64,000 bases of DNA from Gynurincola endophyticus (GCF_003991195.1 NZ_RCWL01000001.1:248001-312000), one strand, 5' to 3'. Positions 46,333 to 56,288 are shown, counted from the first letter of the stretch. The notes: a model not told the origin generated them from the letters alone. Numbers and translations are program-made.

Positions 46333-48117
46333 ATGCGAAATCATCTATCTAAATATATACTGATTTTCTCTTTTACAATAATGATTACTTCATGTCAGAA
46401 GTTTCTTGAAGAGAAAGTAATATCACAGGTTTCTTATCAATTATATGAAACAGAAGAAGGTATTGAAGGCGCGCTGGTAGCTGCTTATAATACACTGAGA
46501 CTTGGTGTATATAGCGAATATATGCTTACCTTAAATGACGCTGGAACAGATTTGTTCGCTTTGGGTTCGGATGGCAACACCGCTTTTAACCAATATCTTG
46601 CAACACTGTCTTCTCAGGTAGGAAAGTTGAATAATTTTTGGGATTATCACTATAAAGGTATTGCAGAGTGTAACGTAACAATTGATTACTTACCAAAGGT
46701 AGAAATGCGTGCAGCCAGAAAGGTAGAAATGGAAGCAGAGGCAAAGTTTCTGAGAGCTATGTATTATTTTGACCTCGTACAACAGTTCGGAAATATTCCG
46801 CTGGTACTGGAATCGTATGATAAAGCTAAAACTGATTTTAAGAGAGCTGCGGTGAAAGATGTTTATAATGCAATACTCAATGACCTGAACTACTCATATG
46901 CTAACTTACCGGCAGGAGGTGTGGCAAGAGGACGAGCTTATAAAGCCGCCGCCGCACATTTGCTGTCGAAAGTATACCTTTCAAGAGGAAGTGCCGTTTC
47001 TCAAACACAAAGAGAAATAAGAGGAACGCAGGCTTCTGATATGGATAGTGTTATTAAATATTCAAAACTGATTGTAGATCAACAGTTGGGCAATTTTAAT
47101 CTGGTAGATGATTTTGCACAATTATTCAATATACAGAATCAGGTAAATAATGAAGTGATTTTTGCGGTACAGTTTACTGAGAACGTATTGGATAATGATA
47201 ATGGTAATCAAATGCACCTTTACCACGTACCACAATATGATGCCGTGAATACCAAAATTCTAAAACGTTCGGTGGAATACGGCAGACCTTATCGCCGTTT
47301 AAGACCTACTCCTTTTGTATATGACGGATTATATGGCGCAACACGTAAATATGATTCAAGATTTGTGAAATCATTTGTATGGGGATATATTGCCAATGCC
47401 GCATCGAACGGAATCGTAACTACCGCAGGTAATACGATAAATGTGAATATAGGCGATACTGCTATTTATTTTTCACCAGTATACTACAATACAGAAACTG
47501 AATTACAGGCTGCTATACAGGAGAATAAACGATTTGCCGTATATCTGCCATTCAATACTTATCGCCCGGTTTCAATGAATTTCATCTTTCCGGGTTTAAG
47601 AAAATGGCTGGATCCTCTTCGGCCTACTACCAACGAAACAAGAGGCAGCCGTAACTGGGTAATGATGCGTTATGCCGAAACATTGTTGATTCTGGCAGAG
47701 GCCTATGGAAGAAAGGAAGACTATGCTAATGCAGCTTACTATATCAACCAGGTAAGAAAACGTGCAGCTTATAAAGAAGGAGAATCTAAAACCACTCAGT
47801 ACTGGACGTTTGAAGGCGGAGATTATGCTGACAGATATAAATCTACAGTTGCTGAAATGGAGATAACTTCTGCTGATATTAGTTCAAACTTTGTAGACTA
47901 TATGCTTGATGAAAGAGGACGGGAAATGATTGGTGAGCTGAATAGATGGGAAGATCTTGTGAGATGTGAAAAGCTGGTGGAGCGCGTAAGAAAATATAAT
48001 CCGGAAGCAGGCAATATCAGAGATTTTCATATTGTTCGCCCGATTCCGCAAAGTCATATCGACCGGTTAAGCCCAAGAGGTTCGGATAGTGAAGAGCAAA
48101 ATCAAGGATATTATTAA
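46333..48117 (+). CDS. SusD/RagB-type outer-membrane lipoprotein
   Basis: This 594-residue protein has a lipobox (ITSCQKF) and TPR-like helices typical of SusD (AAYNTLRLGVYSEYM, EAKFLRAMYYFDLVQQFGNIPLV, MRYAETLLILAEAYGR, ERGREMIGELNRWEDLVR). It is the substrate-binding lid for the SusC channel 20 bases upstream. The glycerophosphodiesterase 22 bases downstream suggests the imported substrate may carry phosphodiester groups. That is only an inference. Confidence 0.95.
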   Translation: MRNHLSKYILIFSFTIMITSCQKFLEEKVISQVSYQLYETEEGIEGALVAAYNTLRLGVYSEYMLTLNDAGTDLFALGSDGNTAFNQYLATLSSQVGKLNNFWDYHYKGIAECNVTIDYLPKVEMRAARKVEMEAEAKFLRAMYYFDLVQQFGNIPLVLESYDKAKTDFKRAAVKDVYNAILNDLNYSYANLPAGGVARGRAYKAAAAHLLSKVYLSRGSAVSQTQREIRGTQASDMDSVIKYSKLIVDQQLGNFNLVDDFAQLFNIQNQVNNEVIFAVQFTENVLDNDNGNQMHLYHVPQYDAVNTKILKRSVEYGRPYRRLRPTPFVYDGLYGATRKYDSRFVKSFVWGYIANAASNGIVTTAGNTINVNIGDTAIYFSPVYYNTETELQAAIQENKRFAVYLPFNTYRPVSMNFIFPGLRKWLDPLRPTTNETRGSRNWVMMRYAETLLILAEAYGRKEDYANAAYYINQVRKRAAYKEGESKTTQYWTFEGGDYADRYKSTVAEMEITSADISSNFVDYMLDERGREMIGELNRWEDLVRCEKLVERVRKYNPEAGNIRDFHIVRPIPQSHIDRLSPRGSDSEEQNQGYY

Positions 48118-48138
48118 TCGTTTAAAAAGAAGAAAGTA

Positions 48139-48999
48139 ATGAGAAAGAATATTTTTTTATTAATAGCTTTTATATGTGGCATCGTTCTGAATGTATCTGC
48201 TCAGCAAAAAGATCCGGAAAGGATAAAACAGCTAAACGAAAAATTAGTAAATGCTAATAGCGATAAGGTGATGATTGCTGCACATAGAGGTGCTCATTTG
48301 AATGCACCTGAAAATTCACTCTTATCGTTTCAACATGCTATTGATATGGAAATTGATATAGTAGAGTTAGATGTAAGATGTACCAAAGATCATCAGCTGG
48401 TAGTGATTCATGATAAAACAGTAGACCGTACTACTAATGGTAAAGGGAATGTAGACAGTTTCACTTTTGATGAGATCAGAAAACTGAAGTTGACGCATAA
48501 AGGGCAATTGACGGATCAGCAAATTCCGACATTGGAGGAAGCACTCCTTTTAATGAAAGGAAAAATATTGATCGATCTGGATATAAAATCAGCAATTTGT
48601 ATCGATAAAATTATCCAAACGGTAAAAGAAACCGGATCCATTTCATCCTGCATCGTTTTTACAGGTGATCCGAAACACGTGGAAATGTTGAAGAAAGATA
48701 ATAAAGAGTTTAAAACTTTATTACGTACACATAGTGAAGCTGAAGTGAAAAAATACCTGAATGAAGTAAAACCTGAAGCTGCACACCTGGATGAATCTCA
48801 TTACACCAGGGCTGTTTCAGAATTTGTAAAATCGAAAGGAACAAGAGTTTGGATGAATGCTTTAGGGAAAGTAGATGAAAAGGTAACAAAGGGTAAAGTG
48901 GAGGCGTTTGATGAATTGCTGAAAAACGGTGCAAATATTATACAAACAGATCAGCCTGAGTTATTAAAGAAAAGACTGATTTATCTGGGACGATATTAA
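48139..48999 (+). CDS. secreted glycerophosphodiester phosphodiesterase (GDPD)
   Basis: This 286-residue protein has a signal peptide (FICGIVLNVSAQQ). The GDPD core has the catalytic HRG (AAHRGAHLNAPENS, His49-Arg50), the metal Glu and Asp in VELDVRCTKD, and the second His in VVIHDKTVDRTTNG. It splits glycerophosphodiesters to glycerol-3-phosphate and an alcohol. It is the last gene of the sigma/FecR/SusCD unit. A second GDPD gene lies at the window end. Confidence 0.95.
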   Translation: MRKNIFLLIAFICGIVLNVSAQQKDPERIKQLNEKLVNANSDKVMIAAHRGAHLNAPENSLLSFQHAIDMEIDIVELDVRCTKDHQLVVIHDKTVDRTTNGKGNVDSFTFDEIRKLKLTHKGQLTDQQIPTLEEALLLMKGKILIDLDIKSAICIDKIIQTVKETGSISSCIVFTGDPKHVEMLKKDNKEFKTLLRTHSEAEVKKYLNEVKPEAAHLDESHYTRAVSEFVKSKGTRVWMNALGKVDEKVTKGKVEAFDELLKNGANIIQTDQPELLKKRLIYLGRY

Positions 49000-49498
49000 T
49001 AAAAATTTCGAGAACGATTCATTTATTAGTAAAACCTTATTCTTGAAATCATCACATGTGGGAGATGGAATAGATGATTTCATTTCCTGCATGTTTTGAA
49101 AGTTTGTTTACCTTGTTGTGTATAATCTGCGTAAGTATATATATCTGTAAAATCAAATGAAGATTATTAAGTAATTATTACGAATGCGAAAACGATTGCG
49201 TATAAATTCTACTAATAAGATACAAAATAATATCCATATTTCCAAATCAGCTCCTATATTGTGATATGTGAATACATGCTAATGTATAACACGCTCTTTT
49301 GTTAGAATCCTTCATTGATTACATTAAGTTAATCTGTAAGTAACGTTGTGGTAACATTGTGAAATTTATTTTGCGCCTGTAAAAATGCAGAAAAGATGGT
49401 ATCGCTGAATATACCAACGCTTGCTTTTCATTACCCGTTTGGAATGATCAATATGAATGTCTACTCTGCATAATTTATCAGACAAGTAAATATTTATT
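49000..49498. other. long upstream region of the TonB-receptor operon (about 500 bases)
   Basis: No gene was seen. The first 300 bases are AT-rich with no strong hairpin. An 11-bp tandem repeat array is at 49319-49362, and a near -7 sequence TATTTTG follows at 49367-49373. The rest is a leader of about 120 bases. Confidence 0.55.
49319..49362 (+). promoter_or_regulatory. Pho-box-like array of four 11-bp repeats
   Basis: The units are TTACATTAAGT, TAATCTGTAAG, TAACGTTGTGG and TAACATTGTGA. The last two are 9/11 identical and directly adjacent. The 11-bp period and T-A-A-C-A-like cores fit tandem half-sites of PhoB/PhoP-type response regulators. A near -7 sequence follows four bases later. Function is inferred. 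Confidence 0.5.
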
Positions 49499-52309
49499 TT
49501 GAACTACAGATTACTATTACTACCGTTTTTGATTTTATTATCATCTGCTGTTATTGCTCAAACATCTTCTTTATCAGGCCAGGTTACGGATGCTGTAAAC
49601 AGCGAATGGTTAACCGGCGCCTCAGTAAAAATAAATCAAACTGATAATTCTAAAGGATTTAGTGCCAATGCTGTTGTTGGCTTAAATGGTGCGTATCGTA
49701 TTAACGGTATTCCTGTAGGAAAATATAGAATTGTTGTCAGTTATGTTGGATATAATGAAATTACTGAAGAGATTGTAGTGTCGGATGTTGAAGAGCTTAC
49801 AAAGAACTATAAACTCACCGTTTCTGGTAATACGCTGTCTACTGTAACTGTAAGATCGGGCAATGCGGGAAGCGATTATCAGGCGAGAAAGATTGAGCGT
49901 GAATCTCAATCAGTGATCAATGTCGTATCTGCCAAGCAAATTGAATTATCTCCGGATATTACCGTAGCAAATGTGATTCAGCGTGTATCGGGTTTGTCTA
50001 TTGAAAGAAATGCCAGTGGCGATCCACAATATGCGATCGTAAGAGGTATGGATAAAAGATACAATAATACGCTTGTGAATGGTATTAAAATCCCTTCTCC
50101 GGATAATGAAAACAGATTTGTTCCTTTGGATATCTTCCCGGCAGTATTTCTTGAAAGGCTTGAGGTATATAAGTCGCTCACAGCAAATATGGAGGCTGAT
50201 GCGATTGGCGGTACAGTGAATATGGTGATGAAGTCTGCACCTTCAAGAAGAGTGTTAGAAGGCGATTTGCAAATCGGTTATAATCAGGAAAATTTCAACA
50301 GAGATTTTGCCACTTATGACCGTTCGAAATTACAACGTAATTCTCCTAGAGAAAGATTCGGTTCTACATACAGAGCCAGACCTGATGATTTTCCTGTAGA
50401 AAATATGATGATCAAAAATGTGCAGGCTTTACCTGATGTTTTTGGGAACTTAACATATGGAGATAGATTCTTGAATGATAAACTGGGATTAATGGTTGGT
50501 GGAAGTTTTCAGAATTCTTATAGACCGGTAACCAACTACTTCTACGATCCAACTCCTGCTCCGAGAGAAGGAAATCCTTTGTTCATGAGAAGGTTAATTG
50601 ATCGTCAAACGAGTTCTCAGCTACAAAGAGCGGCACTTCACGTGAAATTAGATTATGTGTTTAATGAAAATAATAAGATCAGCTTATATGGTGGCCAGTA
50701 CATGCTGAATGAATTCAGAGTACGTGACCAGGTGAGAAGAGAAAACTTTGTAAGTACGGCTACTTATTCAGAATATCCTGTAAAAAGATTCAGCAATATC
50801 TTTCAGACGGTGAGTGTGGCTGATTTAAGAGGTGAGCATAAGCTGGCTGGTAATTTAACTTTTGATTGGTCTGCAGTTTATGCCTTAGCGCACAACGATC
50901 GTCCTGATGATGGTGTGTTTGCTACCACTGGTACTGTAAATTCTTCAGATGGTATCAGAAGAAACGAAATTGTTTATTTTCAGGGTCAAGGAAACTCACG
51001 TACATGGGAAGAAAATAAAGATACTGACCTGTCTGTTTACCTGAACTTCAAATACCGTCCTTTTCTGATTAATGATAAAACTGAGATTCAGTTTGGAGGT
51101 ATGGGGCGTAATAAACGCAGAGATAATAACTTTATCTATTATAACTATTCACAGATATTCGGTCAGTACAAAGGTGTTGAATGGAATGATTTCGACGAAG
51201 TTCGTTTTACTTCAATGGCGAATCCGCTCGGAAGCGGTGACCGTAGTAACCTGATCTATGATGCATTGGAAGATGTTTATGCAGCTTATATTAATACAAA
51301 CTGGCAGATTAATAAAACTAATATTACCGCAGGTGTAAGAGTTGAACATACACGCCAGGGATATGAAATTGATCCGCTGGCAGCTTCTTCAAACTCGGTT
51401 GAATTAAAGAAAGAAAATAGTTACACAGACCTGTTTCCTTCATTAAGTATTAAACACGCGCTTACCAATAAAGCATTTTTGAAAGCCACTTACTTCAGAG
51501 GTATCAGCCGTCCGGGATTCTATGAAATTGTACCGGTAATCAGAAGTAATGGTGGTGGTGATAACTTTTATGATGAAAGGGGGAATGCTGACCTGAGACC
51601 TTCTTACGGACAGAGTGTAGATTTACGCTACGAGTATTTCCCTTCAGGAGTTGATCAGATTTTAGTCGGTGTTTTCTATAAGAAAATAAAAGATCCGATC
51701 GAGTACGGCTTTCCGCAGGTAACAGCAGGAAACAGCAGTCCACAGACAGACAGAATTTTACCTCAGAATTTTAACGATGCTACCAACTTTGGTGTAGAAG
51801 CGGATTATACCAAATACTTTAATCGTTTTGGAGTAAGACTTAACTACACATTCACTTTATCAGAAATTACCACCAATAAGATTATTCTCAATGCTGATGG
51901 TTCTGCTACGCTGGTAGATGAAACCAGGGCTTTACAGGGGCAATCGAAACATATTGGTAATGTCAGCCTTTTGTGGAAAGATCAGAAGAGAAGACTCGAT
52001 GCACAGTTGGTATTTAATTATACCGGTGAACGTATAGCAGTGGTTTCTCCTTATCATGGTGCTGATCAGTTCATGCGACCGATGACTCAGATGGACTTTT
52101 CAATCGAAAAAGGCATAGGTTCCAAGTGGGTAGTATTTGGTAAAATGAACAATATATTCAATACACCTTACGAATTATACATTAAAAGACCTTTAGCGGT
52201 ACCTGACGATGCTTATCCATATCAGACGGACCCACACAATTTGGCAAATGTAAGAAGAGATATTTACGGACAGTCTTACAGGTTAGGAGTTCGATATAAA
52301 ATTAACTAA
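49499..52309 (+). CDS. TonB-dependent receptor with CarboxypepD_reg-like domain
   Basis: This 936-residue receptor begins at TTG 49499. The signal peptide LLLLPFLILLSSAVIAQ starts there, and no nearby in-frame ATG exists. An N-terminal carboxypeptidase-regulatory-like domain (SGQVTDAVNSEWLTGASVKI) is followed by a plug (SVINVVSAKQIELSPDITVA, VPLDIFPAVFLERLEVYKS) and a beta-barrel ending in a basic tail. No SusD gene follows; instead there are three lipoproteins, spaced 16, 12 and 6 bases apart in one operon. The substrate is unknown. Confidence 0.93.
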   Translation: MNYRLLLLPFLILLSSAVIAQTSSLSGQVTDAVNSEWLTGASVKINQTDNSKGFSANAVVGLNGAYRINGIPVGKYRIVVSYVGYNEITEEIVVSDVEELTKNYKLTVSGNTLSTVTVRSGNAGSDYQARKIERESQSVINVVSAKQIELSPDITVANVIQRVSGLSIERNASGDPQYAIVRGMDKRYNNTLVNGIKIPSPDNENRFVPLDIFPAVFLERLEVYKSLTANMEADAIGGTVNMVMKSAPSRRVLEGDLQIGYNQENFNRDFATYDRSKLQRNSPRERFGSTYRARPDDFPVENMMIKNVQALPDVFGNLTYGDRFLNDKLGLMVGGSFQNSYRPVTNYFYDPTPAPREGNPLFMRRLIDRQTSSQLQRAALHVKLDYVFNENNKISLYGGQYMLNEFRVRDQVRRENFVSTATYSEYPVKRFSNIFQTVSVADLRGEHKLAGNLTFDWSAVYALAHNDRPDDGVFATTGTVNSSDGIRRNEIVYFQGQGNSRTWEENKDTDLSVYLNFKYRPFLINDKTEIQFGGMGRNKRRDNNFIYYNYSQIFGQYKGVEWNDFDEVRFTSMANPLGSGDRSNLIYDALEDVYAAYINTNWQINKTNITAGVRVEHTRQGYEIDPLAASSNSVELKKENSYTDLFPSLSIKHALTNKAFLKATYFRGISRPGFYEIVPVIRSNGGGDNFYDERGNADLRPSYGQSVDLRYEYFPSGVDQILVGVFYKKIKDPIEYGFPQVTAGNSSPQTDRILPQNFNDATNFGVEADYTKYFNRFGVRLNYTFTLSEITTNKIILNADGSATLVDETRALQGQSKHIGNVSLLWKDQKRRLDAQLVFNYTGERIAVVSPYHGADQFMRPMTQMDFSIEKGIGSKWVVFGKMNNIFNTPYELYIKRPLAVPDDAYPYQTDPHNLANVRRDIYGQSYRLGVRYKIN

Positions 52310-52325
52310 ATCAATAAGAACGAAT

Positions 52326-53753
52326 ATGGTTTCAATTAATTTATCAAAGACAAGAAAGTTATTAGCAATGCTTGTAATGTTTACAGGTGTTGTATTAGGT
52401 ACAGCGTGTAGTAAAGACAAAGATGATGATGATGGCGGTGATGACGGTGGCGGTGAAGTGATCGTTGGCGGTATCTCAGGTGATCTTTCTGCTATTACTT
52501 TAGAAGCTGGAAAAACATATGAAGTAACCGGCGACCTGATTGTTCCGGAAGGGAAATCAGTAACTATTCCTGCTGGTGTAACATTTGAATTTCAGGAAGG
52601 AAAATTTGATGAAGCATGGTTTATTGACGTAAAAGGTTCGCTTTATGTATTAGGTGAAGCGGATAAAAGAGTTGTATTTAAACCTTCAGCTGCGTTATTA
52701 GCTTCTCCCAAAAATACAGGTATTGGCCAGCTTTGGGGTGGTATTATCGGAACAAACGTTGCAGGTGACCTGGTTATCAAGTATGCTGATATCTTACACG
52801 CAGGTGGTCCGGTACGTGAAGAAAACGCAATGGCACAACCATTAACCGGTGGCGGTGGTGAACTGAAAGCAGGTGATGCAAGTTATGCATTATACTATAT
52901 TCGTCAGAGAGATATGCGCCAGGATGGAATTTTTGTATTATTAAATTCAAGAATTGCATTTACTCCTGATGATGCTATTCGTATCAATGGTGGTAAAACC
53001 TTAATGGCATACAATGTATTTGAAGTAACCGGTGGTACTGGTGGTGATGCAGTAAATATCAAAGCAGGTACCAGTGGCGATTTCGGTTTTAACCTGTTTT
53101 ATAACCTGGCAACGAACGGTTTGAAATCAGCTGATACTGGTCCTGGTGAACGTGCTAAATTAGAAACAAACTTCTACAACAATACTATTTTGAACTCAGG
53201 TTACCGTAGAGCAGAAGCGGGTAGAGGTGCCGGTTTAAATTATGAGTCTAATTCATATGGTAAATGTTACAATAACCTGTTAGTGAATAACCGTTTCGGT
53301 TTAAGACTGGTTGCAGGTGAAACAAGACCAAATATGGAAAAAACGTTTTATGGTCATAACTGGTATTATGGTGCTGTACAGACAATTGTTGATGAGTTTT
53401 ATCCAACTGATAAAACATCTTCAGTTGGTTTAATCGGTAATGACCCTTCAGCTCCGATTCCTGATACAGATGTTACCGGTGCTCCAAAAGCAAACAATCC
53501 TGATTTCGTGAACTATGACCCTTCTACTTTCGTATTCAGTGGAAATGAGACAATTGCTAATGATCCTTTAGCAAGAAATGTTACACCTATTCCGGCAAAC
53601 GCTGACTTCCATTTAAAAGCTACTTCTGCAGCATTAACCGGTGGTAAAGTTGATTTCGGAGCGGTTCATAGCAGTTATGTATCGTTAGATGGAAAGTTAA
53701 CATTTACTGCACCGGCTCCTAAAGAATTTTTCGGTGCATTTGGCACAAAATAA
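52326..53753 (+). CDS. surface-type lipoprotein with right-handed beta-helix-like fold
   Basis: This 475-residue protein has a lipobox near residue 28 (LGTACSKDKDDDDGGDD). The acidic tail just after the Cys is the Bacteroidota surface-export signal type. The body shows beta-helix rungs (EVTGDLIVPEGKSVTIPAGV, FIDVKGSLYVLGEADKRVVF) with Gly/Asn-rich turns. Such folds often bind or cut polysaccharides, but no catalytic motif is evident. It is the second gene of the receptor operon and probably a substrate-binding or processing partner. Confidence 0.8.
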   Translation: MVSINLSKTRKLLAMLVMFTGVVLGTACSKDKDDDDGGDDGGGEVIVGGISGDLSAITLEAGKTYEVTGDLIVPEGKSVTIPAGVTFEFQEGKFDEAWFIDVKGSLYVLGEADKRVVFKPSAALLASPKNTGIGQLWGGIIGTNVAGDLVIKYADILHAGGPVREENAMAQPLTGGGGELKAGDASYALYYIRQRDMRQDGIFVLLNSRIAFTPDDAIRINGGKTLMAYNVFEVTGGTGGDAVNIKAGTSGDFGFNLFYNLATNGLKSADTGPGERAKLETNFYNNTILNSGYRRAEAGRGAGLNYESNSYGKCYNNLLVNNRFGLRLVAGETRPNMEKTFYGHNWYYGAVQTIVDEFYPTDKTSSVGLIGNDPSAPIPDTDVTGAPKANNPDFVNYDPSTFVFSGNETIANDPLARNVTPIPANADFHLKATSAALTGGKVDFGAVHSSYVSLDGKLTFTAPAPKEFFGAFGTK

Positions 53754-53765
53754 AAAATCAGATAA

Positions 53766-54746
53766 ATGACATTAATACTTCGAACACTTTTTTTACTGGC
53801 TACAGTTTCTGTGTTGCAGGCTTGTAGTAAAAAAGGCGGAAGTAGTACTGAAGAAGTTACGGAAGGCTATAACTGGAGTAAACATACTCCGTTTACTACC
53901 AGTTATGGCACTTTTAATATGCCATTCAGTGATTTGTACAACACTACTCCTTCTTCACAAGGCTATGTTCAAATGACAGAAGCTTCAGGAATTGCCTGGA
54001 GTGTGGTCAACCCTGGTTATATATGGGCTCATAATGATTCAGGACATACCAATGCTATTTATTTAATTAATGCCGAAACAGGAGAAATTGTAGCTACTTA
54101 TCAGGTAGACGGTACAGTAAATATGGATTGGGAAGACATTGAAGTGGCAAAAGGCCCGGTAGATGGAATTTCTTATATCTATATTTCCGATACAGGTGAC
54201 AATGATCAAAAGAAAGGCAGTTATTCAATCTATCGTTTTGAAGAACCAGAACTACTTCCGGAGCATGTTGGAAAAATGAATAGAATTACTAATATACCGG
54301 TAGATCGTATTGTCTTTTCTTATCCGGACGGAAGTCATGATACCGAGGCAATGTTGGTAGATTCTGAAACAAAAGACATTTTCCTGATCACCAAAAGAGA
54401 TGTGGTTTCTATTCTTTACGTACTACCTTATCCACAGAAAGTAAATGAATCCGGAGCAAGTTGCTATAAAGCCGGCAACTTTTCGTTCAGACAAGCTTCT
54501 GCTGCTACCTGTTCTGCCGATGGAAATAAGATTTTAATTAAAAACAGGCAGGAGATTTTTTATTGGGAGCGTCAACCGGGTGAATCAATGGTTCAGTTGT
54601 TGGAACGTACCCCTGTAAAAGTGCCTTATGCCGGTGAAGTGCAGGGCGAAGCTGTATGCTTTGACCCTCATAACAATTATTATACCCTGAGTGAGAAAGC
54701 AGGTTATCCTGACTATCCCATTCTTTATAAATATACTTTAAAGTAA
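53766..54746 (+). CDS. lipoprotein with beta-propeller resembling phytase/esterase-like proteins
   Basis: This 326-residue protein has a lipobox (LQACSKKGG). The propeller-like body has the order WAHNDSGHTN, MDWEDIEVAKG, YISDTGDNDQ, DTEAMLVDSETKDIFLITKR, QASAATCSADGNKILIK and EVQGEAVCFDP. These motifs recur in bacterial proteins called esterase-like activity of phytase. The conserved acids could bind metal, but phytase activity is not shown. It is the third gene of the receptor operon. Confidence 0.75.
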   Translation: MTLILRTLFLLATVSVLQACSKKGGSSTEEVTEGYNWSKHTPFTTSYGTFNMPFSDLYNTTPSSQGYVQMTEASGIAWSVVNPGYIWAHNDSGHTNAIYLINAETGEIVATYQVDGTVNMDWEDIEVAKGPVDGISYIYISDTGDNDQKKGSYSIYRFEEPELLPEHVGKMNRITNIPVDRIVFSYPDGSHDTEAMLVDSETKDIFLITKRDVVSILYVLPYPQKVNESGASCYKAGNFSFRQASAATCSADGNKILIKNRQEIFYWERQPGESMVQLLERTPVKVPYAGEVQGEAVCFDPHNNYYTLSEKAGYPDYPILYKYTLK

Positions 54747-54752
54747 AACCGA

Positions 54753-55535
54753 ATGAAAAAATTATTATTTGCATTTACCAGCTGTTTAGTATTGAGCGCA
54801 ACAGTAATGGGTGTTACAGGTTGTAATAAAGATAAAGATGATGAAAAAGAAGAAACTCCTGTAATTATCAATGTTCCTGATGCAAAGTTAGCTGCTCAGA
54901 TCAGATTGAAGTTAAAGTTAGATGCAGCCGCAGATATTACAAAAGATGACATTTTAAAATTAGATACGCTGAATCTGGATGCGGAAAATGACAGAGTAGA
55001 TGCATTAGTTCCGATTGCTGATTTAACCGGCCTGGAACACGCTGAAAATCTTTCTTATCTGCACCTCGGTTTTACCAGTGTGGTAAACTTAACGCCGATC
55101 AAAGACCTGAAAAAAGTAACTTATCTGAGAATCAACAATACTAAAGTAACTACTTTAGCTCCTGTTTCAGCTTATACTACATTAACGTATTTTAATGCTA
55201 ATACAGTAACTACACTTACTGATATCAGTCCTTTGGCAGGTAATAAAGGATTAAAAGAAATCATCTTGCGTAGTGTTCCTTTTGGGGATGCAGGGATGGC
55301 TACTATTAAAAACTTTACTTCTTTATACCGTATTAATATGCGTCAGACAGGTGTAACGGATATCACTGTTCTTGCAGAGTTAATGGCAGCAGGTGCTTTG
55401 TTGGATACTACGCCGGGTGCTGCTGAAGCAGGTGGTGCTGTGTTAGATTTGAGACAGAATTCTGGTATTGACTGTAATTTGTTAGCTCCATATGCATCTA
55501 AAATTGCAAATGGTGTAGAAGGATGTTCTTTATAA
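54753..55535 (+). CDS. leucine-rich-repeat lipoprotein
   Basis: This 260-residue protein has a lipobox (GVTGCNKDKDDEKEE) with an acidic surface-type tail. It has about five leucine-rich repeats of the internalin style (LDTLNLDAEN, NLSYLHLGFTSVVNLTPI, KVTYLRINNTKVTTLAPV, GLKEIILRSVPF). LRRs of this kind bind proteins or glycans. It is the last gene of the operon, six bases after the propeller gene, and is followed by a terminator. Confidence 0.85.
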   Translation: MKKLLFAFTSCLVLSATVMGVTGCNKDKDDEKEETPVIINVPDAKLAAQIRLKLKLDAAADITKDDILKLDTLNLDAENDRVDALVPIADLTGLEHAENLSYLHLGFTSVVNLTPIKDLKKVTYLRINNTKVTTLAPVSAYTTLTYFNANTVTTLTDISPLAGNKGLKEIILRSVPFGDAGMATIKNFTSLYRINMRQTGVTDITVLAELMAAGALLDTTPGAAEAGGAVLDLRQNSGIDCNLLAPYASKIANGVEGCSL

Positions 55536-55553
55536 TCTTTCAATAATATTATT

Positions 55554-55592
55554 AAAAGCCTTGTCATGCAAAAATGCATCAAGGCTTTTTTT
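55554..55592 (+). terminator. terminator after the receptor/lipoprotein operon
   Basis: An outer stem AAAAGCCTTG/CAAGGCTTTT with an inner ATGCA/TGCAT pair, and a T-run after it. Confidence 0.88.
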
Positions 55593-55635
55593 CTTTTTAC
55601 GATACGCTGTTTTTTTAATTGTAAATATTACCCCT

Positions 55636-56235
55636 ATGTTTGACTTTCTTCACCAAAATACAGCACTGAATAGTTTGTATGCCTATTTAAGTACTAAAGA
55701 TATTCCCGGGTTTCAGGAAAATGTAAAAAGTATAAAAGCTGCTAAAGGAAAAATTATTTATGACGTTGAACAGCAATATACAGATATCTATGAAATAGAA
55801 TCAGGTGTTGTTAAATTGGGTGGACGATCATCAAAAGATGAAGATTATATTTACGAATTAGTAACTCAGGGAGAAATATTCGGAAATGTATCGTTCCTTA
55901 ATAAACCATTCAAGGAATACTGTAAGGTTGTTATTCCAACAAAACTATATGCCTTTAACAGAGATTTTTTTGTATACCATGTATTACACGACCATATTGC
56001 TACAGAAATATTTATAAAACAAATAGTACACAGATGGCATAAAACAGAATCAATTTTATCGGCAATCAGACAGTTTGAGCCCAGGGAGCGTATCAACAGA
56101 CTATTTGAGAATCTGAATATTCCGATTACTGTAGATGAGAGTAGAAAAGTATTGTTAAGTAAAAATCTAACTTATAAAGACATTGCCGACCTGACCGGCA
56201 CAACACGTCAGCTGGTAGCTGAAATACTTCGTTAA
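55636..56235 (+). CDS. Crp/Fnr-family transcriptional regulator
   Basis: From ATG 55636 this gives 199 residues. A TTG-like upstream start is open but would place the terminator in the coding region. It has a cyclic-nucleotide-binding-like beta-roll (VEQQYTDIYEIESGVVKLGG, EIFGNVSFLNKPF) and a C-terminal helix-turn-helix (NLTYKDIADLTGTTRQLVAEILR). The Cys ligands of Fnr are absent. Palindromes downstream (56236-56321) and one at 55621-55631 (GTAA-ATA-TTAC) are likely binding sites. Confidence 0.9.
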   Translation: MFDFLHQNTALNSLYAYLSTKDIPGFQENVKSIKAAKGKIIYDVEQQYTDIYEIESGVVKLGGRSSKDEDYIYELVTQGEIFGNVSFLNKPFKEYCKVVIPTKLYAFNRDFFVYHVLHDHIATEIFIKQIVHRWHKTESILSAIRQFEPRERINRLFENLNIPITVDESRKVLLSKNLTYKDIADLTGTTRQLVAEILR

Positions 56236-56250
56236 TGTAAGATTCTGACA
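56236..56250. promoter_or_regulatory. Crp/Fnr-type palindrome, site 1
   Basis: TGTAAGATTCTGACA is a near-perfect palindrome (arms TGTAAGA/TCTGACA, one mismatch). It lies directly after the regulator stop codon. Confidence 0.55.
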
Positions 56251-56288
56251 TTGATAATATATACATCAACTGCTTAATTGCTCTTTCA

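Noticed and set aside
55561-56235. Crp/Fnr start at 55561
   Set aside because: The added residues are encoded by the terminator of the preceding operon; ATG 55636 begins the family sequence.
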